Origin: Streptomyces sp. ITFR-21
GTDB lineage: Bacteria > Actinomycetota > Actinomycetes > Streptomycetales > Streptomycetaceae
DNA: 64,000 bases
Direction: 5' to 3'
Assembly (NCBI RefSeq): GCF_031844685.1
Contig: NZ_CP134605.1
Span: 6,236,001 to 6,300,000, forward strand
In this document: positions 46,586 to 55,641 of the stretch, in pieces
Layout of the letters: each line of letters opens with the position of its first letter
Numbering within the stretch: position 1 is the stretch's first letter
Translations under genes and position numbers: made by a program
Notes under the pieces: model-generated
What the model saw: only the letters and a program-made list of their open reading frames with translations
The model's database searches: none
Told to the model about the DNA's origin: nothing

Positions 46586-47804
46586 CGCCATCGTGGTGGG
46601 TGCCCGGTGCGCGGGCTCCGCCACCGCCCTGCTGCTCGCCAGAGCCGGCCACCGGGTGCTGCTGGTGGACCGGGCCGCCTTCCCCCGCGACACCCTGTCC
46701 ACCCTCTACATCCAGCAGCGCGGCGGCGCCCACCTGCGCCGCTGGGGCCTGCTGGACCGGGTCGCCGCCCTGTGCCCGGCCCTGGACCACGTCAGCTACA
46801 CCGTCGGCGACGTACGACTGGAGGGCCGCTCCCGGCCGGTCGACTCCGTCGCCGCCGCCTACGCGCCCCGCCGCCACACCCTGGACACGCTGCTGGCGCA
46901 GGCCGCGGTGGAGGCGGGAGCCGAGTTCCGCCAGTCGTGCACCGTGGAGGACCTGCTCCGCGACGCCGACGGCCGGGTCACCGGCGTCCGGCTGCGGACC
47001 CGCGGCGGCCGTACCGAGGAGCGCGCCCACCTGGTGATCGGCGCGGACGGCATGCGCTCCACCGTCGCCGAGCTGGCCGGCGCCGCCACCCTCGTCGAGG
47101 ACGCCCCCAAGACGTGCGTGTACTACACCTTCTGGGCCGGCGCCGCCGACCACTTCGAGCTGTACGAGGCCGAGGGCCGCTGGATCGGGGCGGTGCCGAC
47201 CAACGACGGGCAGACCCTGGTGCAGGCGTACTTCCCGCAGCGCGAGTTCGACCGGGTGCGCGCCGACGCGATGACCGCCTACCTGGACAACGTCCGCGCC
47301 GCCGCCCCCGGCCTGCACGAGCGGATGCTGGCCGGCGGCCGTACCGAACGGCTGATGGGCACCGGCGACCAGCGCAACTTCTTCCGCGAGGCGGCCGGCC
47401 CCGGCTGGGCTCTGGTCGGCGACGCCGGCCACCAGCGGGACTCCATCACCGCCCGCGGCATCACCCACGCCTTCATCCAGGCGCAGCTGCTGGCCGACAG
47501 GACCGCGGGTGTGCTCGACGACCGCCCGCGGCTGACCGCGGCCCTCCAGGCGTACGCCCGCGAGCGGTACGACGCGCTCATCGACGACTACCACGACACG
47601 CTGGCCATGGCCCGGCTGTCGGTGCCGGAGCACCGGATGCTGATGCTGCGGGAGGTGGCCGACGACCCGGCCCGTACCGAGGACTTCTTCTCCGCCATGG
47701 GCGGCGCGCCCCAGTCCGCGACGGCGGACCGGGGCGCGCAGTCGGCGGCCCAGGCGATCAGATGGATGAAGGCCCAGCGGGAGGCCCGGCGGGTACGGAC
47801 GTGA
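46578..47804 (+). CDS. FAD-dependent oxidoreductase (geranylgeranyl-reductase/PHBH type)
   Basis: A 408-aa flavoprotein. It has a Rossmann start VVGARCAGSATALLLARAG, a middle DG motif (VIGADGMRS) and a C-terminal GD motif (ALVGDAGHQRD) that binds the FAD ribityl chain. Members hydroxylate, halogenate or reduce double bonds of lipophilic substrates. It is the last gene of the operon, behind AGGAGAG, and overlaps the tricorn gene by 8 nt. Its stop lies inside the convergent reductase gene. Confidence 0.88.
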   Translation: MYDAIVVGARCAGSATALLLARAGHRVLLVDRAAFPRDTLSTLYIQQRGGAHLRRWGLLDRVAALCPALDHVSYTVGDVRLEGRSRPVDSVAAAYAPRRHTLDTLLAQAAVEAGAEFRQSCTVEDLLRDADGRVTGVRLRTRGGRTEERAHLVIGADGMRSTVAELAGAATLVEDAPKTCVYYTFWAGAADHFELYEAEGRWIGAVPTNDGQTLVQAYFPQREFDRVRADAMTAYLDNVRAAAPGLHERMLAGGRTERLMGTGDQRNFFREAAGPGWALVGDAGHQRDSITARGITHAFIQAQLLADRTAGVLDDRPRLTAALQAYARERYDALIDDYHDTLAMARLSVPEHRMLMLREVADDPARTEDFFSAMGGAPQSATADRGAQSAAQAIRWMKAQREARRVRT

Positions 47805-49029
47805 GGGCCGGCCCGGTGGATTCCGGCCAGGGCAGCTCGGTCTCCACCGGGGCGGTGTAGTCCACGCCCGGCACCTCGAACCCGTAGAGCCGGAGCAGTT
47901 CGGTGCGCAGCCACTGCGTGTCGGCGTACTCCTCCAGGTTCGCCGGGCCCACCCGGTGCCAGGCGTCCGCCACCTCGGCCTGCACCTGCGGCAGCAGCTC
48001 CCAGTCGTCCAGCCGCAGCCGGCCCGTCGCGTCGGTGGCCGGCGCCGCGTCGTCGGCCAGCAGGTCCCACAGCCGCACCATCTGCCGCAGCGGCGACTGC
48101 ATCCGCTCGCCCAGTACCCGCCGCAGCAGCGCGCTGTACAGCGCGATCCCGGGGATGGCCATCGAGGCGGGTGTGACGGCCACCCCGTTCACGGAGGTCA
48201 GCGCGGCGCCGCCGCGCTCGGCCAGCAGCCCTTCGGTCAGCTGCCTGGCGGTCGCCTCCAGGTCGTCCTTGGCCGCGCCGATCGTGCCGCGCCGGTAGAT
48301 CGGCGCGGTCAGCTCCGAGCCGACGTACGACAGGGCCACCGTCCGGAAGCGCGGGCCGAGCAGGTTCCGTCCGGCCAGCGCCGTCACCCACGCCGCCCAG
48401 TCGCCGCCGCCCATGACGTGCACGGTGGCCCGCCGTTGCTCCTCGGTGGCCGGCTCCACCGAGGTGTCCACCAGCCGCGGCGCGCCCGCGTCGTCGAAAC
48501 CCAGCATCCGGGCCGGGTAGGGCGCGCCCAGCGGCTTGATCACCGAGGTCAGCGACCGGCCGGTCAGCGGGTCGGGCCGGCGGGGCGCCGCGACACTGTA
48601 GATCAGGTGGTCCACCCGGCCGAACCGCTCCTCGACCAGCGACAGCACCCGCTCCCGGGTGCTGTCCTGGAAGCAGTCCGCGTTGACGAACTCGAGCCGG
48701 CTGCCGCGGTGCTCGGCGAGCTGGGCGACCCGCCGGGACCGGTACCAGCCGGCGGTGGCGGTCCGGCGGGCCGCGGCCGGCTTCTCGAAGCACACCGCGA
48801 CGCCGTGCATGCCGTGCCGGACCACACCGGCGAGCGTCGCGGCCAGCCCGTACCCGGCGCTGGACCCGATGACCACCGCCACCGGACGGTCGGCCGCCGC
48901 CCGCCCGGCGGCCGGCAGCGGCGGTCCCGCCTCCGCAGCCAGGTCGTCGACCAGCCGGGCGCACCCGGCCGGATGCGCGTCGAACAGCAGAAAGCCGCGC
49001 CCGTCGGGGCGGACCACACGTGAACTCAT
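47758..49029 (-). CDS. fabV: FabV-like trans-2-enoyl-ACP/CoA reductase
   Basis: A 423-aa enzyme of the FabV/TER family: NADH-binding GSSAGYGLAATLAGV and the FabV catalytic motif Y-x8-K in PIYRRGTIGAAK. It would reduce the enoyl intermediate in the last step of each elongation cycle. No dedicated ketoreductase or dehydratase is seen in the operon, so those steps may come from primary metabolism. It converges with the flavoprotein gene and overlaps it by 47 bp. Confidence 0.87.
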   Translation of the reverse strand: MSSRVVRPDGRGFLLFDAHPAGCARLVDDLAAEAGPPLPAAGRAAADRPVAVVIGSSAGYGLAATLAGVVRHGMHGVAVCFEKPAAARRTATAGWYRSRRVAQLAEHRGSRLEFVNADCFQDSTRERVLSLVEERFGRVDHLIYSVAAPRRPDPLTGRSLTSVIKPLGAPYPARMLGFDDAGAPRLVDTSVEPATEEQRRATVHVMGGGDWAAWVTALAGRNLLGPRFRTVALSYVGSELTAPIYRRGTIGAAKDDLEATARQLTEGLLAERGGAALTSVNGVAVTPASMAIPGIALYSALLRRVLGERMQSPLRQMVRLWDLLADDAAPATDATGRLRLDDWELLPQVQAEVADAWHRVGPANLEEYADTQWLRTELLRLYGFEVPGVDYTAPVETELPWPESTGPALTSVPAGPPAGPSSI

Positions 49030-49215
49030 GGGGCACCGTCTCTGTGAGGAGGGGAAAAGCCGTGCCGAGGAGACCGGGGGGATCCCGCGGGGCGGGGACC
49101 GGTGGGGTCGGTCGGGTCGTAACGGGGACCGCCCGGCGGGCCGGTCGGGTTGTCGGAGGAGTCCCGCCGGCCGGCTGGGCCGGGGTGCGTTGCCGGGCCG
49201 CGCGGCGGCGGGGGA

Positions 49216-49262
49216 GCGGCGGGTGTGTGCGGGCGGCGCGCCCGCCAGCACACACCCGCCGC
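49216..49262 (-). terminator. Terminator hairpin downstream of the XRE/NB-ARC regulator
   Basis: Perfect 15-bp arms GCGGCGGGTGTGTGC / GCACACACCCGCCGC enclosing a second G/C-rich inverted segment. It lies 23 bp after the regulator stop on the minus strand and before the FabV-like gene. Confidence 0.75.
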
Positions 49263-49284
49263 GCGGCCCGGTCCCGCGAAGCGT

Positions 49285-50622
49285 TCAGTACGCGCCGCCC
49301 GCCGCCGCCCAGCTGGCGTACAGGCGGACGGAGTCGTGCAGCTGGTAGCGGAACAGCCCCTCGGACGTCGGGCCGCTCAGCCATATCATCTGATGGTGGG
49401 TCAGGTCATCGATGAGGTCGGCGGCCGTGGCGCGGGAGACCCCGAGCGCGGTCGCCGCGTCGCCCACGTCGAAGTAGCCTCGCAGCGCGCCGAGCCGGTG
49501 CAGTGCCTCCTGCTCGGCCGGGGCCAGCCGGCGGAAGTACGCGGCGACGCTGGCCCGCAGCGACAGGTCGCCGACCCGCAGGGTGTCCAGCCGGTCCTTC
49601 TCGTCCACCAGCCGGTCGGCCAGCTCGCGCAGCCGCCGGTGCGGCCGAGCCGCGATCCACAGCCCCGCGACGTGCAGCGACAGCGGCAGATGGCCGCACG
49701 ACAGGGCGATGCTCTGCACCGCCGACGGCTCGGTTGCCGTACGGTCCCGGCCGAGCAGGTTCTCCAGCACCAGCACCGCCTCCTCCGGCGACAGCGGATC
49801 CAGCTCCACCGCGTAGCTCTGCGGCAGCGCCCACAACTGGCGGCGGGCCGCCACCAGCACCGCGCTGCCCGGCGAACCCGTCAGCAGCGGGCGGATCTGC
49901 GCCTCGCTGTCGGCGTTGTCCGCCACCACCAGCACCCGCCGGTCGGCGAGCAGCGCCCGCAGCGCCGCCGCCCGCTCCTCACCGGTCTCGCTCGGCTCGC
50001 CGCCGCGCAGCGACCGCAGCAGCCGCAGGACGACCGCGGCCGGCGACAGCGGCTCGTGCGAGGAGTCGTCCAGGTCGATGAAGATCTGGCCGTCGGGGAA
50101 CTCCTCGCGCAGCAGCTGGGCGGCGTGCGCGACGAGTGCGGTCTTGCCCGATCCGGGCGGGCCGGTGACGACGGCCAGCCGTCCGCCGCCGGCCGGGTAG
50201 GTGCTGCCGTCCCCTGACAGGTAGCGGCACACCCCGGCCAGGATCTCCTGCCGCCCCACCAGGCCCGGCGCGGTCAGGGGCAGTTCGGAGCGCGGCTGCG
50301 GCAGCTCGGTCAGCGGTACGGAACGCGACCGCACTCCCCAGCCGGCCGCGGCCAGCAGGCTGCGGGTCTCGGTGTCCGACAGGTCCAGCGCGTGGGCGAG
50401 CAGCTCACAGGTCTTCTTCCGGGGGCGCTCGGTGTGCCCGTTCTCCAGATTACGAATGGTCCGCACACTGAGTCCGGAGTTCTCCGACAGCTCCTCCTGG
50501 GTCAGCCCCACCAGCACCCGTAAGGTGCTGAGGGCGACCCCGAACTCATGCTGCTGTCGGGTCCGCTCCGGTGGCTCACCCGGTGTGTTCGGTGCCGCGA
50601 TGGTCCACGCTGAGGACTTCAT
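49285..50622 (-). CDS. XRE-family regulator with NB-ARC ATPase domain
   Basis: A 445-aa protein. Residues 28-83 form a Cro/CI helix-turn-helix (LRVLVGLTQEELSENSGLSV). Residues 145-400 form an NTPase of the NB-ARC/AfsR kind with P-loop GPPGSGKT (154-161). A C-terminal winged-helix segment follows (LHRLGALRGYFDVGDAATAL). It lacks the bacterial transcriptional activation domain of SARPs. Its place beside the Lys/Ala-peptide operon makes it the likely pathway regulator. It starts at an ATG behind GGGAG. Confidence 0.86.
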   Translation of the reverse strand: MKSSAWTIAAPNTPGEPPERTRQQHEFGVALSTLRVLVGLTQEELSENSGLSVRTIRNLENGHTERPRKKTCELLAHALDLSDTETRSLLAAAGWGVRSRSVPLTELPQPRSELPLTAPGLVGRQEILAGVCRYLSGDGSTYPAGGGRLAVVTGPPGSGKTALVAHAAQLLREEFPDGQIFIDLDDSSHEPLSPAAVVLRLLRSLRGGEPSETGEERAAALRALLADRRVLVVADNADSEAQIRPLLTGSPGSAVLVAARRQLWALPQSYAVELDPLSPEEAVLVLENLLGRDRTATEPSAVQSIALSCGHLPLSLHVAGLWIAARPHRRLRELADRLVDEKDRLDTLRVGDLSLRASVAAYFRRLAPAEQEALHRLGALRGYFDVGDAATALGVSRATAADLIDDLTHHQMIWLSGPTSEGLFRYQLHDSVRLYASWAAAGGAY

Positions 50623-50908
50623 GGTGTCTCCCAGGTTCTTCCGCACGACGGGTCCCGGCTGGCCCCGAGAACGACGCTGCCATGGCCATGACGCTAGGGA
50701 CCCGGGGTTACCCGGAGCAATGACAGTTTCCCGTGCCCCCGCCCCCGCCCCCTCCCACCTCGCGCTTCCCCCGCGGCACCCCCCGTTTCCTGCCGTGTCC
50801 GCCGCCCTGCCTGACAGCTCCGCCCGGCTTCGGGCCACCGGCCTGCCCCCGCCGTCCGGCGGCGGGCCCACCGCCGGACGCGCGGCGGGCGCCCCGTACC
50901 GGCGGACG

Positions 50909-51382
50909 TCAGCCCAGCAGTTCGGCCAGCCGGTCGAGGAACACCCGCTGGCCCGAGACGATCTTCTCCCGGGCCTCGGGCAGGGCCGGCCAGGCCGCCC
51001 GGTCGATCTCCGGGAACTCCTGAAGCCTGCGGGACCCCCTCGGCCACTCCATCGTGAAGGTGCCGGGGACCACCAGCGCCGGGTCGAGGTCGCCCTCGAG
51101 CGCCCACACCGTGACGGTCTTGCCGTTGGGCTGCTTCGCCTCGCCCAGCCAGATCAGCTCGCCGGGCGGCACCGGCAGGCCCAGCTCCTCCCGGAACTCC
51201 CGCCGGGCCGCGGCCTGCGCCGGCTCGTCGGGTTCGTACTCACCCTTGATCACACTCCACGCGCCCACGTCACGACGGGCCCAGAACGGCCCGCCCATGT
51301 GCCCGAGGAGCACCTCGATGTCACCGTCCGCGCCGCCTGTCCTGCGGAACAGCAGGATCCCGGCACTGTGTTTCGCCGCCAC
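50909..51382 (-). CDS. Nudix hydrolase
   Basis: A 157-aa protein with a complete Nudix box (G-x5-E-x7-REFREELGL), preceded by GAWSVIKGEYEP. It is expected to hydrolyse a nucleoside diphosphate derivative. A GTG start gives VAAKHSAGILLFRR, the usual beginning for this group. It probably marks the border of the cluster and shows no link to neighbouring functions. Confidence 0.9.
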   Translation of the reverse strand: MAAKHSAGILLFRRTGGADGDIEVLLGHMGGPFWARRDVGAWSVIKGEYEPDEPAQAAARREFREELGLPVPPGELIWLGEAKQPNGKTVTVWALEGDLDPALVVPGTFTMEWPRGSRRLQEFPEIDRAAWPALPEAREKIVSGQRVFLDRLAELLG

Positions 51383-51898
51383 ACCGCCCAGTGTGCCCGC
51401 CCCGCCGGCCGCCGCCCCGGCGCCACGGGGGCCGGCGTCCGCCGAAAAGGACCGTCCCGCCCGCCGCGACGCGTACCCCGGCGGTACGCGCGACGGGCGC
51501 CGCACCGTCCGTGCCGCCGATCCCGGCGCGCGGGGGACCCCGTCGCGCGGGGCCGTGACGGAGCGGAGCGGCAACGAGCGCCGGCCGCCCCGCCCCGCTC
51601 TCGCGGCGGCCCCGCCTCCCGCCTCCCGCCTCCCGCCTTCCGGGCCCCGAGGCGCCGGGGGCGGCGACCGGCGGGCCGACCGGGCCGGCGGGGTCACCCG
51701 CAGGGGCCCGGCCGGCTGCACGGTCCCGGGCCGGTCTTCGCCGCCACGGTCTCGGAGGCGCTGGCGGACTGACGGGTCCGGCCGCCGCGGGACGCCCGCC
51801 GGACCCCGCCGGGTGCGGCGCGAGGTGCATGGCGGGCCCGCTTCGGGGCACGAAGGGCCCAAGAGCCCAGACGGCAGCTCCTTCTTCCGGACGGCCCC
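51383..51898. other. Gene-free divergent region, about 515 bp
   Basis: It lies between the divergent Nudix and MarR genes. No frame has a believable protein; all open frames are composition-driven. A short tandem run of CCTCCCG-like heptamers occurs near 51614-51640. Promoters for both genes should be here but none is called. Confidence 0.5.
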
Positions 51899-52909
51899 AT
51901 GGACGACAGCGAGACGGCACAGCGGGCGGGCGCCGCCGGCCGGCCGGCGGCGGAGGCCGTGGGCCCGGCGGCGGCCGCGGCGGCCCTGCTGGCCCTGTGG
52001 GAGTACGCCGAGATCCGGGCGGACTCCCGTCTCGCCCCGGCGGGGCTGCGGGCCCTGGTCGTGGTCGAGTGGTCCGCCCCGCTCTCGCTCACCGAGCTGA
52101 GCCGGGCGCTCGACATCGGTACGGCGGCGGCCGGTCGGCTGTGCGGACGGCTGGAGAGCGCCGGACTCCTGCTGCGCCGCCCGGACGCCGGCGACGGACG
52201 CCGCAGTCTGCTGGCGCTCACCGCCGCCGGCGGCGAGACGCTCCGTTCCCAGCGGGAGCGGCGGACACGCGCCATCGCGGAGCGGCTGAGCGGCCCCGCC
52301 GGGCAGCACCGGGCACTGCGGGCCGCGCTGGAGCGGGTACGGGCCCACCTGCGCGGACGGGCCGCCGGCACCCCGGCCGCGTTCCGGCCGGTCGACGGCA
52401 CACCACGCCGCCTCCCTCCCCGGACGCGCACGCACCGGATCCCGCTCCTCGACCCGCGGGAATCCGCACGGCAGGCCCTAGGCGGACTCGGCCGCCCCGG
52501 TGCGCGGCCCGCTCTCGGCGGGCGCCGGCCCGGTGACCGCACTCCGGAAGCCGTTCAGGCCGGCCACCAGCGCCGCGCGGTCGGCGGGGCTCATGGCCGA
52601 GATGAAGTGCAGCAGGCTGGCCTCGCGCCGGGCCCGCAGCTCGGCGAGATAGCTCTCCCCGCGCCCCGACAGGCGCAGCTCCAGCTCCCTGCGGCTGGCG
52701 GTGCTCAGCGACCGCTCGATGAAGCCCAGCGCGTGCAGCCGGTCGCACATCCGGCTGACCGAGGACGGCGCCGACCCCAGCACCTCGCCCAGGGTGCGCA
52801 GATTGATCCCCTCGTCGCGGTCCAGGACGTACAGCACCTTCAGCTGCGACGACGACACCGGCGCGGTCGAGGTCATGTCACGATCCTGCGTCCACAGCAC
52901 CTCGAGTAG
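51899..52909 (+). CDS. MarR-family transcriptional regulator with aberrant C-terminal extension
   Basis: Residues 1-155 are a MarR-type winged helix: LRALVVVEWSAPLSLTELSR (recognition region ALDIGTAAAGRLCGRLESAG) and the wing RRPDAGDGRRSLLALT. After that the frame remains open for another 180 residues that are antisense to the convergent MarR gene and have no domain. A normal MarR protein ends near 52370, so a lost stop or a frameshift is likely. Only the N-terminal part should be considered functional. Confidence 0.65.
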   Translation: MDDSETAQRAGAAGRPAAEAVGPAAAAAALLALWEYAEIRADSRLAPAGLRALVVVEWSAPLSLTELSRALDIGTAAAGRLCGRLESAGLLLRRPDAGDGRRSLLALTAAGGETLRSQRERRTRAIAERLSGPAGQHRALRAALERVRAHLRGRAAGTPAAFRPVDGTPRRLPPRTRTHRIPLLDPRESARQALGGLGRPGARPALGGRRPGDRTPEAVQAGHQRRAVGGAHGRDEVQQAGLAPGPQLGEIALPAPRQAQLQLPAAGGAQRPLDEAQRVQPVAHPADRGRRRPQHLAQGAQIDPLVAVQDVQHLQLRRRHRRGRGHVTILRPQHLE

Positions 52910-52972
52910 CTCGACGACCTCGCGGGCCGCGAAGGCGGCGCCGTCTCTGTCGGAGGAGGCGCCGGTAAGCAT
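52478..52972 (-). CDS. MarR-family transcriptional regulator
   Basis: A 164-aa protein with the full MarR fold: helix VSSSQLKVLYVLDRD, recognition helix GSAPSSVSRMCDRLHALGFI, wing STASRRELELRLSGRGE and a C-terminal dimerisation helix. The start at 52972 was chosen. An upstream in-frame GTG would add nine residues. It is divergent from the interrupted phosphatase gene 83 bp away, which it may regulate. Confidence 0.87.
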   Translation of the reverse strand: MLTGASSDRDGAAFAAREVVELLEVLWTQDRDMTSTAPVSSSQLKVLYVLDRDEGINLRTLGEVLGSAPSSVSRMCDRLHALGFIERSLSTASRRELELRLSGRGESYLAELRARREASLLHFISAMSPADRAALVAGLNGFRSAVTGPAPAESGPRTGAAESA

Positions 52973-53055
52973 GCCCCCAACTGTGACACTTCTCACCAGC
53001 CCTGTCAGTCGCTGAGGCATGAGACCTCATCCGCTCCTTTTATCTGGCTCTTGTT

Positions 53056-54267
53056 GTGTTGCTCTTCACGAACAGGCGGTATCGACCGGTGGACAGACTC
53101 ATGGCTGTGGAACGCGCCCTGCGCCGCGCCACGCCGCACGCTCTCCTGGACGCGACGCGGGACGCCCTCGCCACGCACTACGCGGCCCTCGACGCCGAGC
53201 TGCTGATGGCCGACTACGCCCTGACCATACTGCAACCGGTCAGCGGGCTCCTTTACACAGCGGAGTCCGTCCACGTCCACTCCAGCGCCCCCGGCCGCGC
53301 CTTCGGCGCCCAGCGCACCCACACCGTCGCCGACCCGCGCGGCGACGTGGTCACCGCCCACCTGCCGATCAGCGTCCGCGGCGACCGCATCGGCGTGCTG
53401 TCGGTCCGGCTGCCCGCCGCCGCGTACGATCCGGCCGCCGAAAGCGAGCTGGAGGAGATCGCCGAGATACTCGGCCACGAGATCTTCGTCGCGGCCCGGG
53501 ACACCGACCTGTACGTCCAGGCGCGCCGGGCCGACCGCCTCACCCTGGCCGCGGAAATGTAGTGGGAACTGCTGCCCGGCAGCTCCTGCGCCCGCCCCGA
53601 GTACGAGATCGGCGCGCAGCCCGAACCCGCCTACGCCATCCACGGCGACAACGTCGACTGGTCCGCCTCCGCCGACCACCTCATCCTCACCGTCACCAAC
53701 GGGATGGGCGAGTGCGTCGAGGCCGCGCTGCTGACCAGCCTCGCCGTGGGCGCGCTGCGCAACGGCCGCCGCGCCGGCCTCTCCCTGGCCGACCAGGCGT
53801 TCCTCGGCGACCAGGCCGTCTACGGGCACTACCGGGGCGCCGCGTACCTCGCCGCCCTGCTGCTGCGCTTCGACCTCGTCAGCGGGGAGACCGAGGTGAT
53901 CGACGCCGGGTCCCCGCAGCTGTGGCGGCTGCGCGGCGGCAAGGTCGAACCGCTGGGGTTGGAGCCGCAGCTGCCGCTGGGGATGTTCGAGGACACCCTG
54001 TACACCGCCCAGACCCATCGGATGGAGAAGGGCGACCGGCTGCTGTTCGTCAGCGACGGGGTGTACGACGCGGCCTCGCCCAGCGGCGAGCGCTACAGCG
54101 AGCAGGCACTGGCCCGGGCCATCGCCGGCACCCGCCTGCTGCCCCCGTCCCAGGTCCCGCAGGCCGTACTGCGGGAGCTGACCACCCACCGCGGCACTCC
54201 CGAGCCGGAGGACGACGCGATGGTGGTCTGCCTGGACGGGCGAGGCCGCGAGGCCGACGTTGGGTAG
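53056..54267 (+). pseudogene. PP2C/SpoIIE-type phosphatase interrupted by an amber codon
   Basis: The two halves are in one frame: residues 1-168 (sensor-like N-terminal region, IGVLSVRLPAAAYDP) and, after TAG at 53560-53562, a SpoIIE phosphatase domain (WSASADHLILTVTNGMGECVEAALL to EPEDDAMVVCLDG, about 235 aa). The sequence runs LAAEM-stop-WELLPG. As I recall the family, the position is normally Gln (CAG), so one C-to-T change explains it. No base insertion is needed. Either the gene is dead, or it is rescued by amber suppression, or downstream reinitiation makes a separate catalytic domain. The start is GTG 53056, with ATG 53101 as an alternative. Confidence 0.8.
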
Positions 54268-54369
54268 CGGGCCGCGGGGCTGCCGCCGCCCGTCCGCCGA
54301 TGCTGCCCCGGGCCGGCCGGGACCCCGGCCCGCGGGCGGCTCCGGCGGGCGCGCGGCGGCGGCCCCGCC

Positions 54370-55641
54370 TCAGGCACGGACGCCCTCCGTCACGTTCCCG
54401 CCCGCCGCCGCGGGTGGGGCGGGCGCGGCGCCGGATCCGCCGGAAAAGTGCGCGGTCGGCCGCGGGTGCATGAGGAAGTCGTGGTGCGAGATGTTCCAGG
54501 CGTACGCGCCGGCCAGGGCGAAGACCACCCGGTCACCGGCCCGCAGACCCGGCGCCGGGACCCGGCGGGCCAGTACGTCCTTGGGGGTGCACAGCTGGCC
54601 GGCCAGCGTGACCGGGCCCGCCCCGCCGGCGGGCCGCGGCCACGGATGCGGCCAGTCGGCGACGGGGAGCACGGCGCACGGCTGGTCGTGCCCCTTGGCG
54701 GCCGGAGTGCGCAGGTGGTGGGTGCCGCCCCTGACCACCGCGAACTCCTCGCCGTGGCTGCGCTTCACATCGAGCACGTCGGTGGCGTACCAGCCGCAGT
54801 ACGCCGTCAGCGCCCGGCCGGGTTCGACGCGGAGCAGCAGCCCGGGGTGGGCCGCGGTGAGCCGGGCGAGGCCGGCGCCGTAGGCCGCCCAGTCGAAGCG
54901 GGCGGCGGGGTCGGCGTAGTCGACGTGCATGCCGCCGCCGACGTTCACCTCCCGCAGCGCGACGCGGTGCCGGGCGGCCAGCGCCGCCGCCCAGCCGACC
55001 ACCGACCCGGCGACGGCGAGCAGTTCGGGCGCCGCCAGACCGCTGGCCAGATGGGCGTGCACGCCCAGCAGCTCCACCTGCGGGCAGCTGCCGTCGGTGA
55101 GCGCCGCGACCGCGGCGTCGGCCCGTAACGGGTCGATGCCGAAGGGCGTCGGCCGGCCGCCCATGGCCAGCCCGCCCGCCGTCAACGCCCCAGTCCGCAC
55201 CGCGAGGTTGAAGCGCAGCAGCACCCCGGCACGCACCCCGGCGCCGGCGGCAAGCCACGCCAGCGTCCGCAGCTCGTGCTCGCTCTCGACGTGGAAGCGG
55301 CGCACGCCCGCAGCCAGGGCCGCCGTGATCTCCGCCGGGGTCTTCCCCGGACCGCCGAAGGCCACCGGGCGGCCCGGCACCGCCCCCGCCACATGGGCGA
55401 GTTCACCGCCCGAGGCCACCTCGTACCCGTCGACGAACGGCGCGAGCGCGGCCAGGATCCGCGGCTCGGGGTTGGCCTTGGCCGCGTAGTACAGCTCGAC
55501 CCGTTCCGGCAGCGCGGCCCTGACGGCGGCGGCGTGTTCCCGCAGCGCGTCCAGGTCGTAGATGTAGGCCGGGAGCTGCCCGGTCGGCAGCGACAGGGCG
55601 AGGTCGCGGACGGCCCCGGTGGGCCGGACCCGCGCGGTCAC
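54370..55641 (-). CDS. PLP decarboxylase of siderophore pathway (SbnH/LysA-like)
   Basis: A 423-aa fold-III PLP enzyme: catalytic Lys55 in YYAAKANPEP, phosphate-binding NVGGGMHVDY and the C-terminal GQLCTPKDVL motif. In staphyloferrin B assembly, SbnH decarboxylates a citryl-diaminopropionate intermediate. The same position beside two IucA/IucC synthetases suggests a similar step. It starts at GTG 55641 and overlaps the synthetase gene by 4 nt. Confidence 0.86.
   Translation of the reverse strand: MTARVRPTGAVRDLALSLPTGQLPAYIYDLDALREHAAAVRAALPERVELYYAAKANPEPRILAALAPFVDGYEVASGGELAHVAGAVPGRPVAFGGPGKTPAEITAALAAGVRRFHVESEHELRTLAWLAAGAGVRAGVLLRFNLAVRTGALTAGGLAMGGRPTPFGIDPLRADAAVAALTDGSCPQVELLGVHAHLASGLAAPELLAVAGSVVGWAAALAARHRVALREVNVGGGMHVDYADPAARFDWAAYGAGLARLTAAHPGLLLRVEPGRALTAYCGWYATDVLDVKRSHGEEFAVVRGGTHHLRTPAAKGHDQPCAVLPVADWPHPWPRPAGGAGPVTLAGQLCTPKDVLARRVPAPGLRAGDRVVFALAGAYAWNISHHDFLMHPRPTAHFSGGSGAAPAPPAAAGGNVTEGVRA

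Noticed and set aside
43076..46702. 1208-residue minus-strand frame opposite the tricorn protease and adenylating genes
   Set aside because: No recognisable motif; its codon pattern mirrors the real forward genes.
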